A stretch of DNA of 64,000 nt from Methylorubrum sp. B1-46 (GTDB taxonomy: Bacteria > Pseudomonadota > Alphaproteobacteria > Rhizobiales > Beijerinckiaceae): positions 2,061,001 to 2,125,000 of the forward strand of contig NZ_CP088247.1 in the NCBI RefSeq assembly GCF_021117295.1, in the 5' to 3' direction. Both the position numbers and the translations under genes were made by a program. This document shows positions 7,816 through 16,049 of this stretch, in pieces. Numbering within the stretch: position 1 is the stretch's first letter; each line of letters starts with the position of its first letter. The notes under the pieces are model-generated. The model searched no databases. It was not told the DNA's origin and worked only from the letters and a program-made list of their open reading frames with translations.

Positions 7816-8823
7816 ATGGTCGCTCGCGTGAGGGCGGGGTTGGGTTGCGCGGTGCTCGCAGGGAGTTGGTTCGGTCTCGCGGGGGCATGGCTCGGCACGA
7901 TCGGAACTGCGCAGGCCTTCACTGCCTACGTCACCAACGAGAAGGCCAACACCGTCTCGGTGATCGACACCGCGACCATGGCGGTGACCGCGACGTGGAA
8001 GGTCGGGCGGCGTCCCCGCGGCGTGACGCTCTCCAAGGACGACAAGGAACTGTTCGTCTGCGCCAGCGACGACGACCGCATCGACGTGCTCGATACGGCG
8101 ACCGGCAAGGTGGTCCGCTCGCTGCGCTCAGGGCCCGATCCGGAGCAGTTCATCCTCGATCAGAGCGGCAACCCTCTCTACGTCGCCAACGAGGACGACA
8201 GCCAGGTCACCATCCTCGACATCGAGAAGAACAAGGTGCTGGCCGAGATTCCGGTCGGCGTGGAGCCGGAGGGCATGGGCTTGTCGCCGGACGGCAAGAT
8301 TCTCGTGAACACCTCCGAGACCACCAACATGGCCCACTTCATCGACACCAAGACCTTCGAGGTGATCGACAACGTGCTGGTCGATGCCCGGCCCCGCTTC
8401 GCCGAGTTCTCCTCGGACGGGAAGCTCCTCTGGGTCTCGGCGGAAGTCGGCGGCACGGTCTCGGTGATCGACGTGGCCACCCGCAAGGTCATCAAGAAGA
8501 TCACCTTCAAGATCCCGAGCGTCACCGACGAGCAGATCCAGCCGGTCGGCGTGCGCCTGACCAAGGACGGGACCAAGGCCTTCGTCGCGCTGGGGCCGGC
8601 CAACCGCGTCGCCGTGGTCGATGCCAAGACCTACGAGGTGCAGAAATACCTGCCGGTCGGCCAGCGCGTCTGGCAGCTCGCCTTCACGCCCGACGAGAAA
8701 CAGCTCTACACCACCAATGGCACCTCCAATGACGTCTCGGTGATCGACGTGGACGGGCTGAAGGTGGTCAAGAGCATCCCGGTCGGGCTGCTGCCCTGGG
8801 GCGTGGCGATTTCGAAGAAGTAG
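7816..8823 (+). CDS. lutB: YVTN beta-propeller exported protein of the lut cluster
   Basis: 335 residues. Start at ATG 7816 is fixed by AGGGAGGA five bases upstream; a longer frame from 7750 has no such site. Signal peptide ends near AQA-F, then about seven blades of the form AYVTNEKANTVSVIDT / VGRRPRGVTLSKD / LYVANEDDSQVTILD, a YVTN seven-bladed propeller like those of PQQ-dependent alcohol catabolism clusters. Second gene of lutA-G, 177 bp after lutA. Homologous in type to the truncated propeller at 1-879. Periplasmic; exact role in lanthanide handling unknown. The gene symbol is assigned by position in the cluster. Confidence 0.82.
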   Translation: MVARVRAGLGCAVLAGSWFGLAGAWLGTIGTAQAFTAYVTNEKANTVSVIDTATMAVTATWKVGRRPRGVTLSKDDKELFVCASDDDRIDVLDTATGKVVRSLRSGPDPEQFILDQSGNPLYVANEDDSQVTILDIEKNKVLAEIPVGVEPEGMGLSPDGKILVNTSETTNMAHFIDTKTFEVIDNVLVDARPRFAEFSSDGKLLWVSAEVGGTVSVIDVATRKVIKKITFKIPSVTDEQIQPVGVRLTKDGTKAFVALGPANRVAVVDAKTYEVQKYLPVGQRVWQLAFTPDEKQLYTTNGTSNDVSVIDVDGLKVVKSIPVGLLPWGVAISKK

Positions 8824-8910
8824 CGTTTGAATTGCCGGCTCATGCATCGTCCCGAGGGGCGGTTGCCGGCTCTCGGGGCGATGCAAGAACAAGAAACCGG
8901 AGGAAGCGAG

Positions 8911-9345
8911 ATGAAATGGACGACGCGCCTCGGCCTCGCCGCCGCGGCCCTGATGCTTGCGGGCGCTCCGGCGGGCGCCCTCGACCTCACCAAGAAGCGC
9001 CAGAACCTGCCCGACCTCGTCCTCGGCAACGAGGAGGGCAACGACTTCGTGGTCGAGAATCGGGATATCGAGATGGAGGCCGGCAAGGCCTACCGCCTGC
9101 GCATCGTCGCCAAGGGGCGGCAGGAATACAAGTTCTACGCGCCCGAGTTCTTCCGCTACATCTGGCTCAACCAGATCGTGATCGAGCACAAGGAGATCCA
9201 CGGCGGCGGCCCGCCCGACCACCTCGAATTCGACGATCCCGGCGAGATCGCCATCGAGTTCGTCGCCATCAAGCCGGGGGCGTACAAGTGGTACGCGCAG
9301 GGGCTTGAGGAGAAGGGCATGGCCGGCACGATTATGGTGAAGTGA
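8911..9345 (+). CDS. lutC: Cupredoxin-fold exported protein lacking copper ligands
   Basis: 144 residues from ATG 8911, preceded by GGAGGAAG. Signal peptide 1-23 (MKWTTRLGLAAAALMLAGAP...AGA-L). The remainder reads as a small cupredoxin-like beta-sandwich ending GAYKWYAQGLEEKGMAGTIM (residues 123-142). That is the canonical copper-loop frame Y-x-x-Y-C-x-x-H-x-x-G-M-x-G with Cys replaced by Ala129 and the His position occupied by the Leu/Glu segment 132-134; only Met137 is kept. Upstream acidic stretches (EEGNDF, EHKEIHGG, DHLEFDDPGE) are unusually Glu/Asp/His-rich. It follows lutB by 87 bp and precedes lutD by one base. Metal-binding capacity is possible but unproven. Confidence 0.8.
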   Translation: MKWTTRLGLAAAALMLAGAPAGALDLTKKRQNLPDLVLGNEEGNDFVVENRDIEMEAGKAYRLRIVAKGRQEYKFYAPEFFRYIWLNQIVIEHKEIHGGGPPDHLEFDDPGEIAIEFVAIKPGAYKWYAQGLEEKGMAGTIMVK

Positions 9346-9346
9346 G

Positions 9347-9601
9347 ATGGGACTCCTCATGAAGCGCTTCGGCACCTCGCTCATCCTGCTGCTCCTCGCC
9401 ACCCCGGCGCTTGCCGACGACAAAACCGCCTGTGCCGAAGGCATCGTCGCGGTGAAGGCGCAGGCGGCAAAGCTCGCGCCCGACGCCGTCCCGCAAAAGC
9501 TCAAGCGCGCCCTGAAGATCGCCGAGCGCGAGCAGGGGGAGGGCGAGTTCGACGAGTGCCTGGAAGCGCTCGACGACGCCCGGCGAGCCTTGCCGAAATG
9601 A
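9347..9601 (+). CDS. lutD: Small exported protein of the lut cluster
   Basis: 84 residues, or 80 if the internal ATG at 9359 is used (MKRFGTSLILLLL gives a cleaner signal peptide). Cleavage is predicted after ALA (PALADDK). The mature part, about 60 residues, is helical and charged, with two cysteines (TACAEGIV and FDECLEAL) that could form a disulfide. It begins one base after the lutC stop, and its stop overlaps the lutE start (ATGA), so it is clearly in the operon. No family recognised. Conserved position between a binding-type protein and the ABC ATPase suggests a periplasmic accessory role. Confidence 0.75.
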   Translation: MGLLMKRFGTSLILLLLATPALADDKTACAEGIVAVKAQAAKLAPDAVPQKLKRALKIAEREQGEGEFDECLEALDDARRALPK

Positions 9602-10347
9602 GCGCTGCTCTCGAGGTTGCCGGCGTCAACCACCGCTTCGGCCAGCGTGCCGCGCTCTCCGATGTCTCGATCAAGGTCGAGCGCGGGCGCTTCATGGCGC
9701 TGCTCGGGCCCAACGGCGCGGGCAAGACCACGCTGTTCTCGGTGATCACCCGGCTCTACAACAATCAGGAGGGCCGGGTCTCGATCCTCGGCCATCCCCT
9801 CGACCGCGAGCCGTCGCGGGCGCTGGCCGGCCTCGGCGTGGTATTCCAGGCCCGGACGCTGGATACCGACCTCACCGTCGCGCAGAACCTGCACTACCAT
9901 GCCAGCCTGCACGGCATCGGCCGGGCGGCGGCGCGGACCCGCATCGCAACCCTGCTCACCCGCGTCGGGCTGGCCGAGCGGCGCGACGACAAGATCCGCA
10001 CCCTCTCCGGCGGCCAGTCGCGGCGCATCGAGATCGCCCGCTCGCTGATCCACGCGCCGCGTCTGCTGCTCCTCGATGAGCCCACCGTGGGGCTCGACCT
10101 CGAATCCCGCGCCGACATCGTCGCCATCGTCCGCGCCCTGGTGCGCGACGAGGGCCTGTCGGTGCTGTGGGCGACCCACATCTTCGAGGAGATTTCTTCC
10201 GAAGATGACGCGGTCGTCCTTCACAAGGGCCGCATCGTCGCCCGTGGCCGGGCCGGTGAGATCGGCGCCCCCGGCGAGACGCTGGAGGCTGCCTTCCGCC
10301 GCCTCGTCGCCGAACCCGACCAGAGAGCCGTGAAATCCGCCGCATGA
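9598..10347 (+). CDS. lutE: ABC transporter ATP-binding protein, lanthanide system
   Basis: 249 residues with a complete nucleotide-binding domain: Walker [11 protein letters not shown]-loop VVFQARTLD, signature LSGGQSRRIEIARSL, Walker [13 protein letters not shown], and the switch His in WATHIFEE. It belongs to the ATPases of PQQ-dependent alcohol-oxidation ABC systems. Start ATG 9598 overlaps the lutD stop (ATGA) and its own stop overlaps the lutF start, so lutD-E-F are translationally coupled. It powers the permease LutF at the inner membrane. Earlier in-frame starts would run inside lutD and are rejected. Confidence 0.9.
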   Translation: MSAALEVAGVNHRFGQRAALSDVSIKVERGRFMALLGPNGAGKTTLFSVITRLYNNQEGRVSILGHPLDREPSRALAGLGVVFQARTLDTDLTVAQNLHYHASLHGIGRAAARTRIATLLTRVGLAERRDDKIRTLSGGQSRRIEIARSLIHAPRLLLLDEPTVGLDLESRADIVAIVRALVRDEGLSVLWATHIFEEISSEDDAVVLHKGRIVARGRAGEIGAPGETLEAAFRRLVAEPDQRAVKSAA

Positions 10348-11237
10348 GTTCCCCCCCGAACCCTGCCGTCGCGGCGCGTGCCGAGGCCGGCGCACCGCCC
10401 GTCCCCCATGCCGGCCGGCTCGATGCGGTCGGCTATCTCATCGCGCTCGGCGGCATCGTGCGCCGTGAATTGCTGCGCTTCTTTCACCAGAAGGAGCGCT
10501 TCTTCTCGGCAATGGTGCGCCCGCTGGTCTGGCTGTTCATCTTCGCCGCCGGTTTCCGTAATACGCTCGGCACCTCGATCGTGCCGCCTTACGAGACCTA
10601 CGTGCTCTACGAGGCCTACGTGGTGCCGGGGCTGGCCGTCATGATCCAGCTCTTCAACGGCATGCAATCCTCGCTCTCGATGGTCTACGACCGCGAGGTC
10701 GGCTCGATGAAGGTGCTGCTCACCTCGCCCTATCCGCGCTGGACGTTGCTGCTCGCCAAGCTGATCGCCGGAACCAGCGTTTCGATCGTCCAAGCCTACG
10801 CCTTCCTCGCCATCGCGTGGTTCTGGGAGACCGGCATCCCGCCGGTCGGCTACCTCGCCGCCCTGCCGGCCTTCCTGGCCTCGGGGCTGATGCTCGGGGC
10901 GATCGGCCTGTTCCTGTCCTCGCTGGTGCGGCAGCTCGAGAACTTCGCGAGCGTCATGAATTTCGTGATCTTCCCGATGTTCTTTGCCTCTTCTGCCCTA
11001 TATCCGCTCTGGCAGGTCCGGGCATCGAGCGAATGGCTCTACCTGATCTGCCAGGCCAACCCGTTCACCCACGCGGTCGAGCTGGTGCGGTTCGCCCTCT
11101 ACGGGCGTTTCGAGCCGGTCGCCTGCGCCGTCGTGGTCGGCACCGGCCTCCTGTTCTTCACCCTCGCCGCGATCGCCTACGATCCGGGCCGCGGCATCAT
11201 GGCCCGGCGCGGCGGACCGGCCGGCGAAGCCGCCTGA
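10344..11237 (+). CDS. lutF: ABC-2 type permease, lanthanide system
   Basis: 297 residues. After a ~45-residue cytoplasmic N-terminus there are about six membrane segments (e.g. LVWLFIFAAGF, VVPGLAVMIQLFNGM, SIVQAYAFLAIAWFW, YLAALPAFLASGLMLGAIGLFL, NFVIFPMFFASSALYPL, CAVVVGTGLLFFTLAAIAY) in the arrangement of ABC2_membrane proteins, with the FFxSSALYPL motif before the last extracellular loop. It overlaps lutE by four bases. The family is better known for export (NodJ, DrrB type), which is unusual next to a periplasmic binding protein. In M. extorquens this locus is reported to take part in lanthanide transport. Confidence 0.88.
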   Translation: MSSPPNPAVAARAEAGAPPVPHAGRLDAVGYLIALGGIVRRELLRFFHQKERFFSAMVRPLVWLFIFAAGFRNTLGTSIVPPYETYVLYEAYVVPGLAVMIQLFNGMQSSLSMVYDREVGSMKVLLTSPYPRWTLLLAKLIAGTSVSIVQAYAFLAIAWFWETGIPPVGYLAALPAFLASGLMLGAIGLFLSSLVRQLENFASVMNFVIFPMFFASSALYPLWQVRASSEWLYLICQANPFTHAVELVRFALYGRFEPVACAVVVGTGLLFFTLAAIAYDPGRGIMARRGGPAGEAA

Positions 11238-11247
11238 GAGACCCACC

Positions 11248-11892
11248 ATGACTCTTCGCTGTGTGACCTTCGGCTCCGTTCGTGCCCCGCTCTGCCTCGC
11301 TCTTCTTCTCGCGGCGGGGCCGGTGCTGGCGCAGCCCAAGGCCGATCCGGATTGGCCTTGCGCCCAGCGCAAGGTGACGACGCTCGGCTACGGCTCGTTC
11401 TGGACCGGGCCCGACCTCGCCGAAGCGGGGGAATGGGGCAACGACCGCGAGGCCGCTCAGCTCGCCCGCAAGCTCGCCTCCCGCCGCACGGAGTTGCGCG
11501 AGGCCGACATCCTGCTCGACGAGTTCACCGAAAAACTCGACCCGGCCGAGAAGGGCAAGCGTCTCACGCGGGTCTTCGGCGGCGTGTTCGAGATCATCAA
11601 CGGCGAGCGCAGCACGGTGATGAGCGGCATCACCCGCTACGCGCAGGGGCAGCGGCGGCTCGCCGAGCGCATCCGCGACGAGGCGGACAAGGTGAGTGAG
11701 CTCAAGGACAGCCCGGAATCGGACCCGACGAAGGTCGCCTCCAAGGAAGTCGCGGACCTGGAAACCCAGTTCAATTGGGACCGGCGCATCTTCGACGAGC
11801 GCAATCAGTCGGTCTCCTACGTCTGCGAGGTGCCGACGATCCTGGAGCAGCGCCTGGGCGAGATCGCCCGCCGCATCCAGGCGCGCCTCTGA
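11248..11892 (+). CDS. lutG: Exported protein of the lut cluster
   Basis: 214 residues. Signal peptide 1-29 (hydrophobic LCLALLLAAGPVLA, then Q), mature domain alpha-helical. It has two cysteines (DWPCAQRK and SYVCEVPT) far apart, which suggests a disulfide joining the ends of the domain. Starts 10 bp after lutF; the last gene of the contiguous lutA-G run before a 745-bp gap. No domain recognised. The ~180-residue helical region is rich in Arg/Glu and has no coiled-coil heptads I could trace with confidence. Periplasmic accessory role is inferred from position. Confidence 0.78.
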   Translation: MTLRCVTFGSVRAPLCLALLLAAGPVLAQPKADPDWPCAQRKVTTLGYGSFWTGPDLAEAGEWGNDREAAQLARKLASRRTELREADILLDEFTEKLDPAEKGKRLTRVFGGVFEIINGERSTVMSGITRYAQGQRRLAERIRDEADKVSELKDSPESDPTKVASKEVADLETQFNWDRRIFDERNQSVSYVCEVPTILEQRLGEIARRIQARL

Positions 11893-12637
11893 CATCTTTT
11901 CCGGTCGATGGCTGACTGTCCGTCATTCCGAGGCCGCGCAGCGGAACCCGGACTCCACCCCTAAAGTGACGTGCGAGCCGGAGGCCAGGCTCGTCGTGGA
12001 TTGCAGGTCGCAATCGCGCCCATCAGCTCCGGATTCGCTGATCAGCGCTCCGGAAGGACGATGACGGGGCTGAACCGAACCCATCGGCCGGACATCGTAC
12101 GAGACGCAATCGCGCCGGAAATCCTGCGCCCGTAGGCGCCCGGCTGTGCGCTCGACGAGCGTATTGGCCGGGGCGAGACGTGCATCCGTGAATGCGAATC
12201 GCCCACGGCTCTCGTGTACTGGAGTTGCTTCCCACAACAACGGACCAACACTTCAGGTCAGGCCTCGCCCGCCAGCCGGAATGATTTGCGCCCACAAGTG
12301 CTCGGCGAACGAGACAGGCGTGCCGACTCATTCCGGATCGAACGGCTTCGGTTCGGCGTACCGGGAATTCGGTCGGACGTCGATCGGATGAGCCGAGGAC
12401 GATCGAAGACGAATTGCCGAATGATCCCGATGTCGTCTTCCTCTTTGTCCGTAAGTCTCTGACGAAGCGTCAGAAATATGTTGCTGTAACAGCACGCGTC
12501 GACGGGAAGCTTGAGCGTCTCATCATAATTAATCCTGAAGAAGCCTGGCGGCGATTGTCGCAGACCCCGTCCTTCAGCAACATCCGGCAACGGCCCCGCT
12601 TCAAGGGGCTGCAAGCACGAACGATAAGGGCTGGGGA
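11893..12637. other. 745-bp intergenic region upstream of lutH, no supported gene
   Basis: No open frame here has a start, Shine-Dalgarno and protein-like composition together. The last ~230 bases (about 12410-12637) are distinctly more AT-rich than the flanks, contain the likely lutH promoter, and hold one plus-strand frame (12414-12641) with only a TTG start. The first half has genic-like GC but frames broken on both strands, compatible with a decayed gene or mobile-element remnant; I could not identify the ancestor. Confidence 0.5.
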
Positions 12638-15163
12638 ATGACAATGCGAGTGCTGCGAGGCAGCCTCATCGCATCGGTTGCGCTGCTTCCGGGGCAGGTG
12701 TTGGCGCAAGGCGCAGGTGGCGGACAAGCCGTTACGCTGGAAGAGATCAGCGTTGTTTCGAATACGCCGGTGGCGGCTTCGCGCCGGGTCGTGACGACGC
12801 CGACCGCGTCGGGGCTGCGCGAGACCGTCGTGCTCGACGGCATCGATCGCAACAAGCTGCCGCAGAACACGAGCGTGCTGACGGCGAGCGACGTTTCGCG
12901 GGTCGGTTTCCCGAGCACGGTTCGGGCGCTGGACGAGCGCATCGGCTCGATCAGCATCAACAACGCGCAGGGCAATCCTTTCCAGCCGACGATCACCTAT
13001 CGCGGCTTCGAAGCCTCGCCGCTCGGCGGCTCGCCGCAGGGTGTGGCGGTCTACCTGAACGGGGCCCGCTTCAACACCTCGTTCGGTGACACGGTGCAGT
13101 GGGACCTGATCCCCGACATCGCCGTCGACCGGATCGAGCTCGAAGGTTCCAACCCGGCCTTCGGCCTCAACGCGCTGGGTGGCGCGCTCGCGGTGTCGCT
13201 CAAGAACGGCTTCACCTACCAGGGCACCGAGATCAACGCGCTCGGCGGCTCGTTCGGTCGCGGCGCGATCGCGTTCCAGCACGGTCAGCGCATCGACAAT
13301 ATCGGCCTCTACGTCGCCGGCACCAAGCTCGGCGAGGAGGGCTGGCGTCGCCACTCGCCGTCGCGCCTCAACCAGATCTACGCCGACCTCGGCGTGCAGG
13401 GTGAGCGGAGCGAATTCCACTTCAACGTCATCGGCGCCAGCAACAGCCTGACCGGCAACGGCACCGCCCCGGTTGAGCTGCTCAAGGCCGACCGCAGCGA
13501 CGTCTTCACCTATCCCGACCAGACCAAGAACGACTTCCTGCGCTTCCAGCTCTCCGGCACCTACGACGTCACGCCGACGATCAGCGTGCAGGGCAACGCC
13601 TATTACGGCCTGTTCCGTCAGCGCACCGCCAACGGCGACGCGGCCGACGTCGAGAACTGCGAGGCGAATGACGATTTCGTCTGCTCCGAGGGCGCGGACG
13701 ACAACCAGTTCTTCCTGCGCGACCGCACCGGCGCCCCTGTGCGGGCCGACCGGCTGCGCACCTTCAACTTCGGCGCGGTCAACCCGGTCTTCGCCGACCG
13801 CTTCGACGAGGGCGGCCCCTACGCCTTCCTGAACCAGACCCGCACCGACACCGACAATTTCGGTGCCACGGTCCAGACCGTGATCCGCGAGCCGCTGTTC
13901 GGCCTGCCGAACCGCTTCGTGCTCGGCGGCTCGTATGATGGCGGCAGGACCCGCTTCGGGGCCGACAACTCGATCGGCGGCCTCACCCTCGATCGCGGCT
14001 TCTCGCCCCCCGGCATCGTCGTCTCCAGTGACGACGGCATCATCACCCCCGTCTCCGTGCGCACCTCGAACGATTACGGCGGCATCTACTTCACCAACAA
14101 CACCGACCTGACCGAGCGCCTGACCCTGACGCTGCAGGGCCGGTTCAACATGGCCAAGATCGTCCTGCGCGACCAGATCGGCACGGCGCTCAACGGCGAC
14201 CACTACTACCAGCGCTTCAACCCCGGCATCGGCGCGACCTACAAGATCATCCCCGACTACCTCGTCGCCTATGGCGGCTACACCGAGGCCAACCGCGCCC
14301 CGACCCCGGCGGAACTCTCCTGCGCCGACCCGCTGGCGCCCTGCTCGCTCACCAACTTCTTCGTCGGCGACCCGCCGCTGAAGCAGGTCGTGGCGCGCAC
14401 GGTCGAAGCGGGTGTCCGCGGCCGTATCCCGCAGCCCGACGACATCTTCGGCGGCATCCTGTCGTGGAAGGCCGGCTTCTTCTCGACCCGCAACGACGAC
14501 GACATCCTGTTCGTGCCGGCCCCCGACACGATCGGCCGCGCCTATTTCCGCAACGTCGGCTCGACCAAGCGGCAGGGCGTCGAGGCGAGCCTGTTCTACA
14601 ACACGCCGACCTGGAGCGCCTTCGCCGACTACGCCTTCGTCGATGCGACCTTCGAGTCGCCCGTCGAACTCGCGGCCCCCGGCAATCCGTTCAACAGCGC
14701 GGGCGGCGACGAGAGCGGCGTGGTCCTCGTGCGTCCGGGCAACCGCCTGCCCGGCGTCGCGCCGCACCAGCTCAAGGTCGGCGTGCAGTATCAGGTGACG
14801 CCGGAATGGCGGGTCGGCGCGCTCGCCCGCTTCGCGACGGGCAAGTTCCTCGTCGGCGACCCGACCAACCAGAACAAGACCACGGGCGACTACGCGGTGT
14901 TCGGCTTCAACACCAGCTACCGCATCGCGCCGAACATCGAACTCTACGGCTTCGTCGAGAACGCGTTCAACGCCAAGTACGCCACCTTCGGCACCTTCTC
15001 GCCGGTGGACGAGGTTCCGATCGTCCGGGTGCCCAACGCCACCTCGAACCGCAGCCTCGCGCCCGGCGCGCCGGTCGCCGCCTTCGGCGGTCTGCGTATC
15101 CTGTTCGAGCCGCCGCCCCCGGCTCCCATCGTCGAGCCGCTGCCGCTGGTCCGCAAGGGCTGA
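12638..15163 (+). CDS. lutH: TonB-dependent outer-membrane receptor for lanthanides
   Basis: 841 residues. Signal peptide 1-23 (ending VLA-Q), TonB-box-like EEISVVSNT at ~33-41, plug domain ~60-210 (LPQNTSVLTASDV, PQGVAVYLNGARFN, IELEGSNPAFGLNALGGAL), then a 22-strand-type barrel to ~823 where GGLRILF looks like the final strand. An extra proline-rich tail of 18 residues follows, unusual for this class because barrels normally end in Phe at the C-terminus. Start is ATG 12638, with AAGGG seven bases upstream. By gene order and family this is LutH, reported in AM1 as the outer-membrane lanthanide transporter. Followed by a strong terminator at 15231-15260. Confidence 0.88.
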   Translation: MTMRVLRGSLIASVALLPGQVLAQGAGGGQAVTLEEISVVSNTPVAASRRVVTTPTASGLRETVVLDGIDRNKLPQNTSVLTASDVSRVGFPSTVRALDERIGSISINNAQGNPFQPTITYRGFEASPLGGSPQGVAVYLNGARFNTSFGDTVQWDLIPDIAVDRIELEGSNPAFGLNALGGALAVSLKNGFTYQGTEINALGGSFGRGAIAFQHGQRIDNIGLYVAGTKLGEEGWRRHSPSRLNQIYADLGVQGERSEFHFNVIGASNSLTGNGTAPVELLKADRSDVFTYPDQTKNDFLRFQLSGTYDVTPTISVQGNAYYGLFRQRTANGDAADVENCEANDDFVCSEGADDNQFFLRDRTGAPVRADRLRTFNFGAVNPVFADRFDEGGPYAFLNQTRTDTDNFGATVQTVIREPLFGLPNRFVLGGSYDGGRTRFGADNSIGGLTLDRGFSPPGIVVSSDDGIITPVSVRTSNDYGGIYFTNNTDLTERLTLTLQGRFNMAKIVLRDQIGTALNGDHYYQRFNPGIGATYKIIPDYLVAYGGYTEANRAPTPAELSCADPLAPCSLTNFFVGDPPLKQVVARTVEAGVRGRIPQPDDIFGGILSWKAGFFSTRNDDDILFVPAPDTIGRAYFRNVGSTKRQGVEASLFYNTPTWSAFADYAFVDATFESPVELAAPGNPFNSAGGDESGVVLVRPGNRLPGVAPHQLKVGVQYQVTPEWRVGALARFATGKFLVGDPTNQNKTTGDYAVFGFNTSYRIAPNIELYGFVENAFNAKYATFGTFSPVDEVPIVRVPNATSNRSLAPGAPVAAFGGLRILFEPPPPAPIVEPLPLVRKG

Positions 15164-15230
15164 GGCCGGGCTCGGCACCGATCGCGCCCGGACCGGTTGC
15201 GGTCCGGGACGTCTCGCAAGAGTTGCAAGC

Positions 15231-15260
15231 GGCGCGGTTCTCCTGAACCGCGCCGTTTCT
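15231..15260 (+). terminator. Rho-independent terminator after lutH
   Basis: Perfect 10-bp stem GGCGCGGTTC (15231-15240) / GAACCGCGCC (15245-15254) with loop TCCT, followed by GTTTCT. It lies 68 bases after the lutH stop and 206 bases before lanM, so it should separate lutH transcripts from lanM and leave 15261-15465 as the lanM promoter region. Confidence 0.8.
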
Positions 15261-15465
15261 ATATTCAGGTGGTCGGCGAGGCGATTCCAGGCAGGAAAGC
15301 GCGCCGCTTCGGCCTCGCCTATTGCCAAATCATCCCGGGCAAGATACGCAATCTCAGCGAGGCCGACCGGCCGTTTCGCCTCAGGTGAGCGGCTGCCATT
15401 GCCTCTGCGGTTTTGCCGTCCGCCCGGTGTCGAGCCGGGCCTGTTCGATCAGGAGTTTGCCCCCA

Positions 15466-15867
15466 ATGGCGTTCCGCCTCTCCTCTGCCGTTCTCCTCGC
15501 CGCGCTCGTCGCGGTCCCGGCCTACGCTGCCCCGACCACCACGACGAAGGTCGACATCGCCGCCTTCGATCCGGACAAGGACGGCACCATCGATCTCAAG
15601 GAAGCTCTGGCTGCCGGCTCCGCCGCCTTCGACAAGCTCGATCCGGATAAGGACGGCACCCTTGATGCCAAGGAGCTGAAGGGCCGCATCACCGAGGCCG
15701 ATCTCAAGAAGCTCGACCCGGACAACGATGGCACCCTCGACAAGAAGGAATACCTCGCCGCCGTCGAGGCGCAGTTCAAGGCCGCTAACCCCGACAATGA
15801 CGGCACCATCGACGCCAAGGAACTGGCGAGCCCGGCCGGTTCGGCTCTGGTCAACCTGATCCGCTAA
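15466..15867 (+). CDS. lanM: Lanmodulin, periplasmic lanthanide-binding EF-hand protein
   Basis: 133 residues. Signal peptide 1-21/22 (ending AYAA-P), then four 12-residue EF loops at residues 35-46, 59-70, 84-95 and 108-119. Each has Pro at position 2, the lanmodulin hallmark: DPDKDGTIDLKE, DPDKDGTLDAKE, DPDNDGTLDKKE and NPDNDGTIDAKE. The fourth begins with Asn rather than Asp, as in the well-studied protein. Consecutive EF hands are unusually close. Start is ATG 15466, with AGGAG ten bases upstream; a longer frame from 15322 has no supporting site. Lanmodulin binds lanthanides with picomolar affinity in the periplasm (established). The gene is flanked by terminators, so it is probably monocistronic. 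Confidence 0.97.
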   Translation: MAFRLSSAVLLAALVAVPAYAAPTTTTKVDIAAFDPDKDGTIDLKEALAAGSAAFDKLDPDKDGTLDAKELKGRITEADLKKLDPDNDGTLDKKEYLAAVEAQFKAANPDNDGTIDAKELASPAGSALVNLIR

Positions 15868-15892
15868 GTTTCCCGGCATTCGGGACGAAGGA

Positions 15893-15922
15893 GGGTGCGG
15901 ATCGCGATCCGCACCCTTTTTT
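15893..15922 (+). terminator. Rho-independent terminator after lanM
   Basis: A perfect 24-base palindrome at 15893-15916 (stem GGGTGCGGAT / ATCCGCACCC around CGCG) followed directly by six T residues at 15917-15922. It begins 25 bases after the lanM stop. One of the best intrinsic terminators in the window. Confidence 0.92.
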
Positions 15923-16049
15923 GTGTTCGGCGGTCTCCTGGGCGAAGCGTCGCAGACTGGAACCGGTGGAGGGTCTCAAAAGCTTTCTCGGCCGAAGCGG
16001 CGGTCACAGAACCGGCCCGCGAAAGGTCACTCGGAGGAGCCCGAACCCC

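Noticed and set aside
8128..10395. A 755-codon minus-strand frame
   Set aside because: Antisense to lutB-lutE; no credible start or domain.
12414..12641. A 75-codon plus-strand frame before lutH
   Set aside because: Only a TTG start, no Shine-Dalgarno, and overlaps the lutH start; kept as part of the unexplained gap.
12470..15328. A 952-codon minus-strand frame
   Set aside because: Antisense to lutH, with no domain and the biased composition of GC-rich shadows.
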